Shown here: piece after piece, positions 35,101-42,089 of the stretch
Layout: each line of letters begins with the position of its first letter
Position numbering within the stretch: the first letter of the stretch is position 1
Source of the DNA: Paenibacillus qinlingensis
GTDB taxonomy: Bacteria; Bacillota; Bacilli; Paenibacillales; NBRC-103111
Assembly (NCBI RefSeq): GCF_013204845.1
Contig: NZ_JABMKY010000004.1
Coordinates: 372,001-436,000, forward strand
Direction of reading: 5' to 3'
Length of the DNA stretch: 64,000 nucleotides
Notes under the pieces: model-generated
What the model was told of the DNA's origin: nothing
The model's database searches: none
Seen by the model: only the letters and a program-made list of their open reading frames with translations
Program-made: the position numbers and the translations under genes

Positions 35101-35270
35101 CGGATGTCTCCGACATTCCTGCGTGGGCCTTAGACGCTGTAGGCATCGTACAAGAAGAGGGGCTGATGCAAGGATACGCAGAGAACCGCTTCGGACCTCT
35201 TGCCACAGTTACACGTGCAGAGGCGATCACGGTGATTACTCGATTGCTGCCAAAGCAAACTAACAAGTAA
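29103..35270 (+). CDS. Giant SLH-anchored heparinase II/III-like polysaccharide lyase
   Basis: The product has 2055 residues. In order: signal peptide (1-37, ending ARA); a jelly-roll carbohydrate-binding-like domain (about 40-215); CHB_HEX-like beta repeats (about 220-395); a second jelly-roll (about 400-550); an alginate-lyase-like helical toroid starting HPYIMTSQTQLNEA near 657, with NWQTWHNAA and WYEGAIGYHFYAQ; and a heparinase II/III beta domain with HGGYHGHPDK near 1070. Cadherin-like beta-sandwich repeats follow (about 1510-1605 and 1618-1710), then a ZU5-like segment and three SLH domains (from about 1877, 1937 and 1999). It should hold a uronate-polymer lyase on the cell wall next to its transporter. 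The RBS is GAGGAG; ATG 29112 is an alternative start. Confidence 0.85.
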   Translation: MKIMVLRQFMKRLSALHAGLLLFSLLQVFLPLQTARAAVQEFPISLQLNNMDSTTNLTGDIKGTADLAVVNNSDPQYIKEGTGSKKWLLAFNNGADVAGSALIYPKLAPNVDLNGYSTMKIWAYSIKARTGDQADKPIQLRFYMKGDTSNYYYYRVLLDWTGWKEIEVPLNVVKTQKSIATLNNWGSLDYVRFDQAAIANTTLDLGLQIYLDDFRLTNTASIQPVTADKASGEYANKVTVSLSSLSTPAILTKIYYKRVGIDSTFQLYTTPLTLTSNGEQTANVTLVTKSSINNMESEETSYQYAIIFRDYVETVNVNPPAGLYAETKSVTLSSPTVGAAVYYKIEGVDNTYKLYTTPLVVDHSQTVTTKAEFEGKVSEVKSYTYNIDLSGSSSTPIGSMETFAGWTNTTATSEIPAVLGTKSGKWTDPTTAINVTGMTGPWKQNDQIEFWMYSEKASNKKVYFILECNVPTPGFDYFMSTFYVDWVGWKKVEVPFNKMLNSTGLADLANFNQVIIHPNWYNLDVSDPTEKLYFDGFALAKNAVESSIKQIDKSTLPDSTLNYTFSLKNISDVDTAYQITPKTPFGAGYDVTVSPTTAVVAKGEETDVNLQVKVPASAQAGDVQKAIYTVKPLQGGKEITIELNVKVGAPRVATKQHPYIMTSQTQLNEAKAKIQSYGWAEDYLDAIKVKADSWLNKTVYYPSKPAGESGKFVCGDTPLVFNYDSPHAHLCPTNNQVYTGSDVDAGWRFTAHTVNIEAVRNLALTYALSGEVKYAQKAKEMLLNYAELYPSYAMQALNGRLYYQSLDEAVQMIQLVQAYDLIEPSGLLNAADKYNVEQNLFAPSAKTLQGYDVGKSNWQTWHNAAIGAVGAALEDKTLMDFSVTGKSGFNFQMANSVLSDGFWYEGAIGYHFYAQSALFFHAQALKNMGYDLFASPNFKKTFDVTIQYAFPDLGIINSNDSGKYPTNLGAPGRVVPMDYEGVYAQYNDAVYSTLLSTLYNDKERARGGFIVPGNASSGIVGEQAVFYGKSVIPTGGTLPSESMNFTGLGHSVLRAGTGNEQLYALVDYGVHGGYHGHPDKLHLEVFGKGERLAPDLGIPPYSNSMYTSYYKTTFSHNTVMVDGDTQAIPTVNNVEVYEPTKLFMQSEPFNIMTNTSSKAYTGMGRYERTVAVTKDYMIDLFTLESATRRQYDWLLHGIGSFTPGTTMDTFAGPLGTKDSTPFFRNGTSKELSGKWEGAWNTANGKGLKLFSLTSSPSATSTMIVGEAPGPGNDTAAYTPTVVNRVYGNNAQFVSVLEPYSGTSKIENVRRTDSTHIVVDMKDGRKQLFYSNSEKETAGQLQYYFVDGTQQTAENVVIATSVNSNELQLTVGELSGVSSVTTVTYAPSTTKVIWNGSEVPFTKDNGFVMVSVKSASAPTLSADVTANDTLSAIDITFPEDAAWRAAISSVKDGATRLSPADYVIQAGKITIRAGVLSEGNHSITVKAANYDDAVVTQIILLGVPVVISNDALLSDLGVNQGSITFDPAQLSYSVDVPNSVTSLILTVSKAHVNQTLTVSGATYSSVTGNVYTYTVNDLQVGANSIAIKVTAEDGIAFNPYQLSVNRAAEVPVVSSNADLSGLMLSTGVISPVFATDTTSYSLQVSNSVSRISVTASVYESHATMTVNGVSTISGQASELVNLQVGTNAIKVVVTAQNGNSKTYTVTVTRAADTSSSSSSPSTSNNLPVVSTNGTLTLPQGKTGEVSLNNEVKITIPADASGKELKLTIDKVLDTQKLITSREVLASPIFEILKNFSENFSKPITLTFAFDKTSLKADQKAVVFYYDEVKKVWVEVPGGKVNGDQITVDVNHLTKYAVFAVNQTTVIPGKPTVDPISNLSDIAGHWAEADIRSALKTGIVHGYEDGSFKPNQFVSRAEFIVMLMNALHPNAGAENLPNYSDSDVIGDWAKQAIALAAKSNLIQGYEDGTFRPGNPLTRAQLAVVLANVNGSGSSAAKAVAFADVSDIPAWALDAVGIVQEEGLMQGYAENRFGPLATVTRAEAITVITRLLPKQTNK

Positions 35271-35289
35271 ATAAACAAAACCAGGAAGG

Positions 35290-35327
35290 CACACGCTTGC
35301 ATGCAAGTGTGTGTCTTTCGGTTTTTA
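35290..35327 (+). terminator. Terminator of the polysaccharide operon
   Basis: CACAC-CTTGC with GCAAG-GTGTG forms a nearly perfect 12-bp stem at 35290-35313, followed by a T-rich tail including TTTTT. Confidence 0.75.
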
Positions 35328-35338
35328 TTTGTGTAGTC

Positions 35339-35454
35339 TGTATCTCTAACAGAAGCCTGTATCTCCAAGAGTACCTTGTATCTTCAAGAGTAACCCCTGT
35401 CTCCAAGAGTAGCCCTTATCTCCAAAAGTAGCCTCTTTCTCCAACCTTAGCCCC
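35339..35454 (+). repeat. Degenerate 19-20 bp tandem repeat, about six units
   Basis: Units of the form TGTATCTCCAAGAGTAGCC recur from 35339 to about 35454 with drift. They lie in the gap between the convergent lyase genes and are non-coding. Confidence 0.7.
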
Positions 35455-35668
35455 CAACAACTGCTGCCAATTTGAGAGTAGTGAAAAGTTAGGACAGTAA
35501 TCAGGGGGGATGAGTGTAATGGACTATAATGAGCATAATTGTCGTGAGGATAAAGAAAAGAATGTGGGAAAAGTGGAGTAATGTGAAGTAGAAGGACGAT
35601 GTGGAGTAAGAAGTAACAAGGGAGTGGATGTAATCGACATAGTGACCTCAAATTCCCTCTCCCCGTCA

Positions 35669-35850
35669 AAAATGCAAAAGAGCACTTTTCGTAGGGGGTT
35701 CGCCTAGAAAATTGGAAATTGATGCAAATAGGCATCAATTTAGAGCGATTTCATGAGATTCTCCTAAAAAACCTTAAAAAGGTTGCCTATTTGCACGCAT
35801 TCCCTAATATCGTCATTCAAATAGTAGCAAAGGTTGTATTTTTGCATTTT
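35669..35850. repeat. Palindrome quartet, family E (50-61-51 spacing)
   Basis: Cores TGCAAAAGAGCA (35673), TGCAAATAGGCA (35723), TGCCTATTTGCA (35784) and TGTATTTTTGCA (35835) are spaced 50, 61 and 51 bp. The best unit is TTGATGC-N6-GCATCAA at 35719-35738. The first two read forward and the last two are their reverse complement, so the whole group has dyad symmetry. Confidence 0.65.
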
Positions 35851-35901
35851 TGAGGATGAGGAGAGAAGGGAAAGATTACAACCTTCTAATCACACCACCA
35901 T

Positions 35902-36085
35902 TAGTCCGATTTTACCGAACTAATCTCACTGTCAGCACCAGCAAATCCTAATTAGTCCGACAAAGCCCAACTAATTCGCCTCAAACGCCCCTCACACTAA
36001 GAAAACAAGTTAATAGTTCGGCAGAATCGGACTAATTGACTATTTTAGAGTAGAATGTTCGGTTTAGTTCGGCAGAATCGGACTA
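35902..36085. repeat. Palindrome quartet, family B (51-61-51 spacing)
   Basis: Units at 35902 (TAGTCCGA-N5-CCGAACTA), 35953 (TAGTCCGA-N5-CCCAACTA), 36014 and 36065 (both TAGTTCGG-N5-TCGGACTA) are spaced 51, 61 and 51 bp. Units 3 and 4 are the reverse complement of the form in units 1 and 2. The palindrome is unrelated in sequence to family A but has the same 8-N5-8 layout and spacing. Confidence 0.85.
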
Positions 36086-36216
36086 TTGCGGATGTCGGGA
36101 GTACGCTGAGGAGATTAGCAGTGAGGAAGTGAGAAAGAAAAGTAAATGTGGAAGGGATGATCAGCAGCAGCTTAGAAGTGCAGTGAAAGTGAGTGCTCCT
36201 AAAGCAAACAAAAAGA

Positions 36217-36246
36217 ATAAGCCAATTACAACAGCAATTGGCTTAT
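36217..36246 (-). terminator. Terminator of the PL14 gene
   Basis: ATAAGCCAATT (36217-36227) pairs perfectly with AATTGGCTTAT (36236-36246), and on the minus strand is followed by TCTTTTTG. The 36086-36216 stretch before it shows nothing recognisable. Confidence 0.8.
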
Positions 36247-36264
36247 CCCTTTCTTCACTTCAAA

Positions 36265-37512
36265 TTAATAGAGTTTGGTGATTTTCCACCAATTGATATC
36301 AAAACCGCCGGTCACCGCATAGAGGCCGAATTGATGTGTGCCTGCTGGAATCTGAACCTCATGAGAAACAGTGCGATAAGTCGACCAGCTGCCGGTATTC
36401 GGGATATCGATTTGACCTAACACGGTTCCGCCAGAGTTGATGTCCAGCGAGATCTTCCCGTTATTATTCGGGGTCGCAATCCGATATTCGACCAAATACG
36501 TTCCAGCTGTGGGGATATTCACATTGCTAAAAGCAATCCAATCTTGGTTGTCAATCGCGCCAACATTTTGGCCGCCGCCTGTATCTGGAGTGGTTTCGGT
36601 GATGACGCCGTTCATAGAATTGTAGCTTTCGGCTTGGAACGTGCGGTTATAACAGCCCCCAACGGCGAGTTCGCAGATTTCTGCTTTATTGGTGGAAACC
36701 TTGAGGTCGTCGTACCAGATATAAGAGTCATTCTGAGGTGCGAATGCTGAGGTAGCTCCGCCGAAGAACGAAGAGAAGTAGGCTTTATCAACTTTATCGG
36801 TGTTGCGAACGAAGCGTAATCCTGTAATGTTGGCTGCCGAAGTGCCGTTATACCAAATTTGGATCTCACCATCTGGATTGGCATTTCCGTTCGTAACGGT
36901 GTTAACCTTGAGGCGCTGAACGATGTTCACCCATGATCCTTTCGGGTAATAGATGTCGGCACCGTTGTTTTTCAAAACAGCATAGTCCCCATATTGCCCA
37001 GCATTGCCCATGTGATAGTAATAAATAGCGGCTTGCCCGCCTGAACGCCATATCATCCGAGAGCTAAAGCCATTATAGCCCGTACACTCCTGCCCGCCTG
37101 AACAAGCGGCACCACCGGCTAATCCTAGCCCGAGTTTACCTGCATTTTCGGTCGATCCCCAACTGAAATCGCTGCTAAATCGCACCCAATAAGATAAATA
37201 ATATTCTTGCCCAGGTGTTACGGTAAAAGGTGCTTGAGCCCCGGAATTTTGCGGATCAATTTGGCCTTGAGGGTAGAATACACGAAGTGACTGACCACCA
37301 GAGTGGTTAAAATTATAGCCATCAATCCATGTGCGTGTGCTCATGCCAAGGTCCCAGGGGGCACTCCAACCGTCGATACCCCATTGCGAAAGACTGTAAG
37401 CGCTTCCGCGCGTAGGCCGTTCAAAGGTGTTCACTTTTGGTGTTGCATAGGCAACAACCGATCCCATCATCATGAAGAAAACAAGCACTAACAGCAATAC
37501 TTTCTTTTTCAT
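36265..37512 (-). CDS. Secreted PL14-like polysaccharide lyase with CBM6
   Basis: The product has 415 residues, with GGAGG six bases before the ATG. A signal peptide (1-23) precedes a beta-jelly-roll catalytic domain (about 24-275) with YYLSYWVRFSSDFSW, GKLGLGLAGG, SSRMIWR, YYYHMGNAGQYGDY and a terminal DSYIWYDDLKVST, the pattern of PL14 alginate/glucuronan lyases. A CBM6-type module (about 293-413; FQAESYNSMNG, VGAIDNQDWIAFSNV, GGFDINWWKI) follows. It lacks an anchor and should diffuse. Convergent with the SLH lyase, it probably starts cleavage of the same uronic-acid polymer. Substrate inferred from family. Confidence 0.8.
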   Translation of the reverse strand: MKKKVLLLVLVFFMMMGSVVAYATPKVNTFERPTRGSAYSLSQWGIDGWSAPWDLGMSTRTWIDGYNFNHSGGQSLRVFYPQGQIDPQNSGAQAPFTVTPGQEYYLSYWVRFSSDFSWGSTENAGKLGLGLAGGAACSGGQECTGYNGFSSRMIWRSGGQAAIYYYHMGNAGQYGDYAVLKNNGADIYYPKGSWVNIVQRLKVNTVTNGNANPDGEIQIWYNGTSAANITGLRFVRNTDKVDKAYFSSFFGGATSAFAPQNDSYIWYDDLKVSTNKAEICELAVGGCYNRTFQAESYNSMNGVITETTPDTGGGQNVGAIDNQDWIAFSNVNIPTAGTYLVEYRIATPNNNGKISLDINSGGTVLGQIDIPNTGSWSTYRTVSHEVQIPAGTHQFGLYAVTGGFDINWWKITKLY

Positions 37513-37891
37513 AAAAAACCTCCTGTTAAAAATAATACATGCCTTGTTTCGGAATGACTAACAAGCTGCTGCGAAATTCATGCTGATCGTTGGCCGTTCG
37601 TGCCTTGCGACGTTAAACCATCACCTTCTTCCTTCGTCTGGGGAATTCTCTCCACTACGCAAAATTACGAACTCTTGTTGACTCTCAGACTCGATAGATA
37701 TCTGCGCTTCTTCATTGTATTAGCGTATGAGCTGGCGAACTATCGTCAGATTTTCGGAAAATAGCCCTAAATACGTCTTTGAGCGTGTGCAGAGTTATCA
37801 CTTTTTAAGATAATTGATCAGAATGGTGGTGTGTGGATTGTAATCAATTTTACATGTTAAAATAGAAGAAAATGGACAACTAGGAGGCACT
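37513..37891. other. Divergent intergenic region, no recognised site
   Basis: This 379-bp region separates divergent PL14 and Eis-like genes and must hold both promoters. TTGTAA at 37838 and TAAAAT at 37858 are only 14 bp apart, so this is a weak candidate. No repeat, operator or RNA structure was recognised apart from the AGGAGG RBS of the following gene. Confidence 0.4.
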
Positions 37892-39118
37892 ATGGATCCC
37901 ATCAGATTGTTGAAAAAGGAAGATTTACAAGACAGTCTTGCCTTGTCGGAGTTTGCTTTTCAATTTACGGTTTTGCCGGAGGAACGAGATAAACGGCTGG
38001 CAGAGATGGCATCCCAACAGACTCTTGGATATTTTGCCCAAGAGCAGTTAGCAGCCAAACTAACAATTCTGGAGCTGGAAACATGGATAAACGGCAAAGC
38101 TTTTCAAATGGGTGGCATTGCCGGTGTAGCGACATGGCCAGAATATCGTCGACAGGGAATGGTCGGCCAACTGTTGTCTGCATCATTACAAACGATGAAA
38201 GAATCCGGTAAGACTGTATCTTTCTTAGCACCGTTTTCTTTTGCCTTCTATCGCAAATATGGGTGGGAGGCTTATATCGAATATATGCGATATGAAATAG
38301 CTACCCACCAGCTACCAAAGCCAGAGGTGGCAGCGGGCAGCACGCTCCAACGCATTGAAGCGGAACCGGCGGTGCTGAATCCGATCTACGAGGCTTATGC
38401 AAAACGCTTTAACGGCATGCTTGTTCGGACAGAAGAGTGGTGGCATAGGATGCTTTCCAAGAGGAAGAAAGGTATCGTAACTATATATCGGAATGCTGCT
38501 GGGGAGCCAGAAGGGTACATCATTTACCAAGTGAAGGAAAGTGTGTTCACTGTGCTTGAACTAATTGCACTAACAGAGGATGCTAATCGTGGACTATGGC
38601 GATTAATCTCCAATCATGACTCGATGATTGACAAAGTGGTATGCCAGACGCCGATTGGCGACCCGCTGCCATTTGTATTGGCGGATCCTCGAATTAAGCA
38701 AGAGGTCGTTCCTTATTTTATGGCGCGAATTGTTGATGCTGCTGCGTTTCTGAGGGAGTATCCTTTTAATGTGGTTGTGGAAGGTGGAAGCGAGGGTAAG
38801 CCATTGTATCTTCAGCTTCGAGATGGACACGCCGAGTGGAATAATGGAATATTCCGAATTCAGCCATCAGAAGGTGATGGGAATGCTGTTATTAAACTAA
38901 GTGAGGAACAAATGTTCGTGAATGAGCAAGGCGGCGATAAAAAGGAAGAGCGGCATGTCATCTCATGTGATATCCAAACCTTGTCCGCGCTGCTCATGGG
39001 GTACAAACGAGCATCGTTGCTGCATCGTATTGGCCGTCTGCAAGGTGACACGGTTGAGATCTCCAGGTGGGAACGATTCATTCCGGAGCGCACAACGTAT
39101 CTGACGGATTTCTTTTAA
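37892..39118 (+). CDS. Eis-like GNAT N-acetyltransferase
   Basis: The product has 408 residues, with AGGAGG six bases before the ATG. The GNAT core includes GGIAGVATWPEYRRQGMVGQLL (acetyl-CoA loop near 88-99) and the LAPFSFAFYRKYGWEAY motif of the Eis family. A second, degenerate GNAT-like domain and a C-terminal SCP2-like domain follow, at the length usual for Eis. The C terminus is free after DFF, as in Eis where it contributes to the active site. Eis enzymes acetylate aminoglycosides and other polyamines. It is monocistronic with its own terminator. Confidence 0.85.
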   Translation: MDPIRLLKKEDLQDSLALSEFAFQFTVLPEERDKRLAEMASQQTLGYFAQEQLAAKLTILELETWINGKAFQMGGIAGVATWPEYRRQGMVGQLLSASLQTMKESGKTVSFLAPFSFAFYRKYGWEAYIEYMRYEIATHQLPKPEVAAGSTLQRIEAEPAVLNPIYEAYAKRFNGMLVRTEEWWHRMLSKRKKGIVTIYRNAAGEPEGYIIYQVKESVFTVLELIALTEDANRGLWRLISNHDSMIDKVVCQTPIGDPLPFVLADPRIKQEVVPYFMARIVDAAAFLREYPFNVVVEGGSEGKPLYLQLRDGHAEWNNGIFRIQPSEGDGNAVIKLSEEQMFVNEQGGDKKEERHVISCDIQTLSALLMGYKRASLLHRIGRLQGDTVEISRWERFIPERTTYLTDFF

Positions 39119-39127
39119 AAGAGTGAA

Positions 39128-39157
39128 AGGCACGGATCTCGGATCCGTGCCTTTTTT
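39128..39157 (+). terminator. Terminator of the Eis-like gene
   Basis: AGGCACGGATC pairs with GGATCCGTGCCT around 39128-39152, followed by six T residues. Confidence 0.9.
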
Positions 39158-39224
39158 CAAAATAAGAAAGTATAAAATTCAAAGAGCAGGATTCCCTTCT
39201 AAGTGTGGTGATTTTGCAGATCAC

Positions 39225-39625
39225 ACGCTAGCGCACAAATAATGTGCGCAAGAAGATGCAGCCCGGCTGCCACGGCACGCTAGCGCACAAATAATGTGCG
39301 CAAGAAGATGCAGCCCGGCTGCCACGGTATGCTAGCGCACAAATAATGTGCGCAAGAAGATGCAGCCCGGCTGCCACGGCACTCTAGCGCACAAATAATG
39401 TGCGCAAGAAGATGCAGCCCGGCTGCCACGGCATGCTAGCGCACAAATAATGTGCGCAAGAAGATGCAGCCCGGCTGCCACGGCACGCTAGCGCACAAAT
39501 AATGTGCGCAAGAAGATGCAGCCCGGCTGCCACGGCGCACTAGCGCACAAATAATGTGCGCAAGAAGATGCAGCCCGGCTGCCACGGCACTTTAGCGCAC
39601 AAATAATGTGCGCAAGAAGATGCAG
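39225..39625 (+). repeat. Eight-copy 52-bp tandem array with palindromic core (family D)
   Basis: TAGCGCAC starts at 39229, 39281, 39333, 39385, 39437, 39489, 39541 and 39593, every 52 bp exactly. The core is AGCGCACA-AATAA-TGTGCGCA, and the rest of the unit (AGAAGATGCAGCCCGGCTGC-CACGG) is almost invariant. The four bases just before TAG vary: ACGC (first two copies), then ATGC, ACTC, ATGC, ACGC, GCAC and ACTT. The core and the CAGCCCGGC segment are shared with the array at 6092-6240. Confidence 0.95.
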
Positions 39626-39743
39626 CTCTTCGGCCATCGCATGCCGCCTATTTCTCAATGGGGTCTGCCCAGTCTGTGTACGTTGAGTAATGATTTGTGA
39701 AATACTGGATGTAAGTAGAGTAGATGTAATTGTAGAAGTAAGT

Positions 39744-39767
39744 AGAAGTAGAAGTAGAAGTAGAAGT
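39744..39767 (+). repeat. Short AGAAGT hexamer run
   Basis: Four AGAAGT units with related flanks. It is the same hexamer as the 21-unit array at 12505. Confidence 0.8.
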
Positions 39768-39904
39768 AGGTTTAGAAACAGGAGTAATTGTAGGAGTAGA
39801 TAGAGATGAAGTTATAATATATGAATGTATGAGTTTGGAGTGCGGAGTCAGAATAGTGTGTTGGTCGGATTGAATTCTCGTAATTCTCCTTTGCGTCAGG
39901 CGAA

Positions 39905-40089
39905 TAAATGGATTTGATACAGTTAAATTCTTGGAATTTCCGATCAAACACAGAATAGATGGAAAACCTACAGTTAAATTTAACTATTTATACCCGTTTG
40001 AACAAAAGAAGCAGTTTTAACTACATATTTTACATTAAAATCGAGTTTAGGAGGAAATTTCACATAATTAGCTGTACTTTTTCCAGTTA
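39905..40089. repeat. Palindrome quartet, family A, copy 3 (51-62-51 spacing)
   Basis: Units start at 39905 (TAAATGGA-N5-TACAGTTA), 39956 (TAGATGGA-N5-TACAGTTA), 40018 (TAACTACA-N5-TACATTAA) and 40069 (TAGCTGTA-N5-TCCAGTTA). The spacings are 51, 62 and 51 bp, in the gap between the convergent Eis and transglutaminase genes. Confidence 0.88.
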
Positions 40090-40164
40090 ATGCAAATATA
40101 AAGAGCACAAACACTTCCAGATCTATAAACTCCACCAATTTCGTCCGAGGACTTTGACGCACCA

Positions 40165-40207
40165 GCAAAAAACCAGTTAGCATCGCACCATCTGATGCTA
40201 ACTGGTT
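40165..40207 (-). terminator. Terminator of the transglutaminase operon
   Basis: AACCAGTTAGCATC (40171-40184) pairs perfectly with GATGCTAACTGGTT (40194-40207); on the minus strand it is followed by TTTTTT. Confidence 0.9.
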
Positions 40208-40235
40208 TTAGTAATGCGACTTGTAGCGGGCAAGT

Positions 40236-41099
40236 CTATTCCACTAACTTAACATCCACAATAACTTCCAAGTCCTGCGTGCCTGAGCCGCGATAGACGC
40301 CTTTGACAGGGACGATATCATTATAGTCTCGTCCATGCCCAAGCTTGATGTAGCGCCAGTTCACTTCGCAATTGTTCGTTGGGTCATACCCAAACCAGCC
40401 AGATCCCGGGATGAGACATTCCACCCAAGCATGGGAGGCTTGTGTGAAATCCGCACTGCCTCCTTGCAAATCACCGACGAAGTGGTAGCCACTCACATAT
40501 CGGGCTGGAATGCCTTTCTCACGGCAGATGGTGATCATGAAATGAGAGTAGTCCTGACAAACACCACGCCTCAGCTTCAGCATCTCGCCAACCGTGGTTT
40601 GCACGGAGGTTGCGGAAACATCATAGGTGAAATCGTGATTGATGGTGGTATAGATGGTTTGGAGTAGATCATATAGAGGTACTCCATCATCGACTATGGC
40701 GTCGGAGTAAGCTTTCAACTCTGGTGTTAGCCCTGTATAGCTAGTAGGTAATAAATACTCAGCATATTCATTCTGAAAGTCATCTCTGTATCTCGAAGCT
40801 TTCTCTTCATAAGCCGATCGATGGGATACAGGGTTGTTATCATTCTCGTGGGTAACGACGGTGGAGACCATTTTGATCGTGAGTTCACGATGAAGCTTAT
40901 TGACCGTAAAGGCGTGTACCCTGTTGTGAAAATAGTCTGAATAGGTGAAGAATGCCGAAACGGGCTCAGTTGTGATCGCATGATGATAACACGATTGCCG
41001 ACTGTCTGTTAAGGGAGTTAGCCGAATTTCATTGACACTGTCCTGTGCGGAATCGGTGTAGGAATAGCGAGTAATGTGCGTAATTTCCAGCTTCTTCAT
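40236..41099 (-). CDS. Transglutaminase-like cysteine protease/peptidase
   Basis: The product has 287 residues. The N-terminal beta domain (about 1-85; KKLEITHITRYSY, NEIRLTPL) is the bacterial transglutaminase-like N region. The catalytic triad is C181 in RRGVCQDYSH, H223 in SHAWVE and D239 in YDPTNN. The start ATG overlaps the preceding stop as ATGA, so translation is coupled. With the alpha-E and ATP-grasp genes it forms a widespread but biochemically open cluster predicted in comparative-genomics work to make or cleave peptide-like amide bonds. It is cytoplasmic, with no signal peptide. Confidence 0.85.
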   Translation of the reverse strand: MKKLEITHITRYSYTDSAQDSVNEIRLTPLTDSRQSCYHHAITTEPVSAFFTYSDYFHNRVHAFTVNKLHRELTIKMVSTVVTHENDNNPVSHRSAYEEKASRYRDDFQNEYAEYLLPTSYTGLTPELKAYSDAIVDDGVPLYDLLQTIYTTINHDFTYDVSATSVQTTVGEMLKLRRGVCQDYSHFMITICREKGIPARYVSGYHFVGDLQGGSADFTQASHAWVECLIPGSGWFGYDPTNNCEVNWRYIKLGHGRDYNDIVPVKGVYRGSGTQDLEVIVDVKLVE

Positions 41100-42049
41100 G
41101 CGATAACCTCCTCCCGAGAGGGAAAAAAGACTTTGGACATCCGTACCCCCATCCCATTGCAGGAGTCGAGGAGTGTTTGCAATGTCGTTTCTAATTTACC
41201 TGATCTCAAATCATCATCATCCATGCAGGCTAAATTCGCTTTCACTTTCCCAGCTAATTTAGCTAGCTTATGAACTGCGTTGGTGAGCTCAGGATCATCC
41301 AAATGAATGCCCTTGAACGAGCGCTCCAACGATTGAATGGAGAAGGCGACCGAACGTGGGAAGGTCTCATTCAATAGCAGAAATTTGATGATACTATTCA
41401 AATTGACCGTGTCCGCATATTCTTTTCGATACGATTCGTATCCACTGACGGATTTCAAAACTGCGAGCATAAGCGGATAAGAAGAAAAGTCCTCTTTGGC
41501 ATATTCCGAGCAGAGAGATTGAATTAATCGCAGCAGATTCTCAGCACGCTCTAAATAGCGCCCAGCTTCAACGAAGTGCCATTCGTTCTGACGAGGCATG
41601 ACAGAAGTCGCCGCGCCTTGAAACATGGATAGCGTATCCCGGATAAAGCGATAAAACAGATGAGGCGAATCATTCGTAATATCGCGGACTTCTTTTTCTT
41701 TGAGCCATAAATAGAGTCCATTTAAAATGTCCCAAAGCTCGGAAGGCATTTTCTCCCGAATATTTCGCAGGTTGGCACGTGCGTGGTTCGTACAGGCAAG
41801 CAGGGAGTTAGAATTATTTTTATCTAGCGTAATGTACTGAAGTACGTGTTGTTCGGTGAAGCTGCCGTACTGTTCTATGAAAACAGCACGGTCCCCAATT
41901 GTATCGATGAGCCGGCTCCAGGATTGCTTGCTGCTGCCTTCCATGTCCTCACGGATATGATAATACACATCGATCAGCCTAGCGTGATTCTCTGTTCTTT
42001 CCGAATATCTACCGATCCAGAATAAAGCTTCCGCTGTTCGTCCCATCAT
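41096..42049 (-). CDS. Alpha-E (DUF403) domain protein
   Basis: The product has 317 residues. ATG 42049 was chosen because AAGGGA lies seven bases upstream, whereas ATG 42055 is too close. The start MGRTAEALFWIGRYSERTENHARLIDVYYH is the hallmark of the alpha-E family. The rest is all helical. Its biochemical role is unknown; it always accompanies the circularly permuted ATP-grasp protein. It is 40 bp downstream of that gene and coupled to the transglutaminase gene. Confidence 0.85.
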   Translation of the reverse strand: MMGRTAEALFWIGRYSERTENHARLIDVYYHIREDMEGSSKQSWSRLIDTIGDRAVFIEQYGSFTEQHVLQYITLDKNNSNSLLACTNHARANLRNIREKMPSELWDILNGLYLWLKEKEVRDITNDSPHLFYRFIRDTLSMFQGAATSVMPRQNEWHFVEAGRYLERAENLLRLIQSLCSEYAKEDFSSYPLMLAVLKSVSGYESYRKEYADTVNLNSIIKFLLLNETFPRSVAFSIQSLERSFKGIHLDDPELTNAVHKLAKLAGKVKANLACMDDDDLRSGKLETTLQTLLDSCNGMGVRMSKVFFPSREEVIA

Positions 42050-42089
42050 GACCATATCCCTTGGCCTCCATTCGAATTGTAGGTTGCGT

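Noticed and set aside
39225-39625. CRISPR array
   Set aside because: Period is exactly 52 bp and only four bases vary between units, so there are no spacers; no cas genes are nearby.
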